NCBI RefSeq assembly: GCF_031844685.1
Contig: NZ_CP134605.1
Span: 5,081,001 to 5,145,000 of the forward strand
DNA length: 64,000 bases
From: Streptomyces sp. ITFR-21
Lineage (GTDB): Bacteria > Actinomycetota > Actinomycetes > Streptomycetales > Streptomycetaceae
Reading direction: 5' to 3'
Positions 62,668 through 64,000 of the stretch are shown piece by piece. The notes under the pieces are model-generated. The model saw only the letters and a program-made list of their open reading frames with translations, did not search any database and was not told where the DNA came from. Every line of letters begins with the position of its first letter. The stretch's first letter is position 1. The position numbers and the translations under genes are program-made.

Positions 62668-63861
62668 ATGAGCAGCCAGGCACGTACCTCCGTGATCGTC
62701 GCAGGTGCCCGAACTCCGATGGGCCGGCTGCTGGGCAGTCTGCGTTCCTTCTCCGGGGCCGAGCTCGGCGGGTTCGCGATCAAGGCCGCGCTGGAGCGGG
62801 CGGGCGTGCGCGGCGACCAGGTGCAGTACGTGATCATGGGCCAGGTGCTGCAGGCCGGCGCCGGCCAGATCCCGGCCCGCCAGGCGGCGGTCAGGGCCGG
62901 CATCCCGATGAGTGTGCCGGCACTGACCGTGAACAAGGTGTGCCTGTCCGGACTGGACGCCATCGCGCTCGCCGACCAGCTGATCCGGGCCGGCGAGTTC
63001 GACGTGGTGGTGGCCGGCGGCCAGGAGTCGATGACCAACGCCCCGCACCTGCTGCCCAAGTCCCGCGAGGGCTACAAGTACGGCGCGATCGAGATGCTCG
63101 ACGCGATGGCGCACGACGGCCTGACCGACGCCTTCGACAACGTCGCGATGGGGGAGTCCACCGAACTCCACAACACCCGGCTCGGCATCGAGCGCGCCCC
63201 GCAGGACGAGTTCGGCGCGCTGTCGCACCAGCGGGCCGCCGCCGCGCAGAAGAACGGGCTGTTCGACGCGGAGATCACCCCGGTGGAGATCCCGCAGCGC
63301 AAGGGCGAGCCGGTGGTCTTCAGCCAGGACGAGGGCATCCGGCCGGAGACGACCGCGCAGTCGCTGGCCAGGCTGCGGCCGGCGTTCACCAAGGACGGCA
63401 CCATCACCGCGGGCACCTCCTCGCAGATCTCCGACGGCGCCGCGGCGGTGGTCGTGATGAGCAGGGACAAGGCGGAGCGGCTGGGCCTGGAGTGGCTCGC
63501 CGAGATCGGCGCCCACGGCAACGTGGCCGGACCGGACAACTCGCTCCAGTCCCAGCCGTCCAACGCGATCAACCACGCGCTGGGCAAGGCCGGACTGACG
63601 GTCGGCGACCTGGACCTGATCGAGATCAACGAGGCGTTCGCGGCGGTCGCCGTACAGTCCATGAAGGATCTCGGGGTGACACCTGAAAGGGTGAACGTGC
63701 ACGGCGGTGCCATCGCGCTCGGGCACCCGATCGGCATGTCCGGCGCACGGCTGGTGCTGCACCTCGCGCTGGAGCTGAAGCGGCGGGGCGGCGGGACCGG
63801 GGCGGCGGCACTGTGCGGGGGCGGCGGGCAGGGCGACGCGCTGATCGTCCGGGTGCCCTGA
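62668..63861 (+). CDS. Acetyl-CoA C-acetyltransferase (thiolase)
   Basis: The 397-residue thiolase condenses two acetyl-CoA to acetoacetyl-CoA or cleaves it. Motifs are complete: nucleophilic cysteine in VNKVCLSGLDA (~residue 92), the histidine in GGAIALGHPIGMSGARL (~residue 353), and the second cysteine in ALCGGGGQGDAL (~residue 385). The ATG at 62668 follows GAAGGGG. Its divergent partner is mce. Upstream, ggtaaccatcgttaacc (62626-62642) is an imperfect palindrome and possible operator. Confidence 0.94.
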   Translation: MSSQARTSVIVAGARTPMGRLLGSLRSFSGAELGGFAIKAALERAGVRGDQVQYVIMGQVLQAGAGQIPARQAAVRAGIPMSVPALTVNKVCLSGLDAIALADQLIRAGEFDVVVAGGQESMTNAPHLLPKSREGYKYGAIEMLDAMAHDGLTDAFDNVAMGESTELHNTRLGIERAPQDEFGALSHQRAAAAQKNGLFDAEITPVEIPQRKGEPVVFSQDEGIRPETTAQSLARLRPAFTKDGTITAGTSSQISDGAAAVVVMSRDKAERLGLEWLAEIGAHGNVAGPDNSLQSQPSNAINHALGKAGLTVGDLDLIEINEAFAAVAVQSMKDLGVTPERVNVHGGAIALGHPIGMSGARLVLHLALELKRRGGGTGAAALCGGGGQGDALIVRVP

Positions 63862-63870
63862 GCGCTTTGC

Positions 63871-63900
63871 TGCCGGTGCCGGTGCCGGTGCCGGTGCCGG
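63871..63900. repeat. Hexamer repeat after the thiolase gene
   Basis: TGCCGG is repeated five times in tandem, followed by GCGGGGCCCGGGGCCCGGG, which can fold on itself and could end thiolase transcription. Confidence 0.8.
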
Positions 63901-63974
63901 TGCGGGGCCCGGGGCCCGGGTTTCGCTCAGGATCTCTCTCAGGTCCGGTACGTCGACAGTGAACGGGAGTACGC

Positions 63975-64000
63975 ATGGTGGATGTGGCCACCCTGGTCGA
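63975..64000 (+). CDS. Start of a gene cut by the window edge, probably meaB
   Basis: An ATG at 63975 preceded by CGGGAG opens a frame reading MVDVATLV to the window end. In S. coelicolor the next gene after mce and the thiolase is, as I recall, a MeaB-type GTPase protecting methylmalonyl-CoA mutase, with a similar start. Eight residues cannot prove this. Confidence 0.4.

Overview
The window is high-GC actinobacterial DNA. Gene order and protein sequences point to Streptomyces or a close relative (Kitasatospora, Streptacidiphilus). Most of it follows the chromosomal order I recall for S. coelicolor around SCO5352-SCO5400: an ArgS-like NrtL fragment, lysA, hom, thrC, thrB, rho, an LCP protein, rpmE, prfA, prmC, a Sua5 protein, a low-molecular-weight phosphatase, a WecA/TagO-type glycosyltransferase, atpIBEFHAGDC, a DUF2550 gene, a cobalamin adenosyltransferase, a 3-hydroxybutyryl-CoA dehydrogenase, a STAS protein, a large membrane ATPase, nucS, an SCO5389-family gene, two ABC exporters, filP, scy, methylmalonyl-CoA epimerase, a thiolase and the first codons of a probable meaB. 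Comparison with S. coelicolor is from memory.

Layout. 1-8.9 kb: lysine and threonine biosynthesis, then rho. 9.2-17.6 kb: a secreted trypsin-like protease, an LCP protein, translation and tRNA-modification genes and a polyprenyl-phosphate sugar transferase. 17.6-25.9 kb: the complete F1Fo ATP synthase operon, with a Rex-like operator upstream and strong hairpins at several junctions. 26-32.4 kb: housekeeping genes, including an orphan chitinase-type promoter with no chitinase gene. 32.5-49.5 kb: an accessory region. 49.6-64 kb: conserved genes again, ending with the polarised-growth genes scy and filP and the propionate/acyl-CoA genes.

The accessory region lies between the large ATPase gene and nucS. 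It holds a WhiJ-like regulatory set (AbaA-type ATPase, small partner, XRE/DUF5753 protein, DUF397) and the remnant of a second set cut by an IS3-family element. A 633-bp duplication carries parts of a DUF397 and an MFS gene. A second perfect 148-bp duplication carries a decayed DUF4157 sequence. No integrase, att site, CRISPR array, rRNA or tRNA was recognised.

The most interesting part is two NLR-like NB-ARC/TPR ATPases. Each is associated with a small helical protein that ends in a short motif. The motif matches the N-terminus of its own ATPase and differs between the two pairs (VxQ[AG] type in pair A, GRVYQA-DQ-ITET in pair B). This is the architecture reported for bacterial amyloid-signalling NLR/Bell cell-death pairs. 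The pair-B ATPase also carries an in-frame TTA codon, so its translation may depend on bldA.
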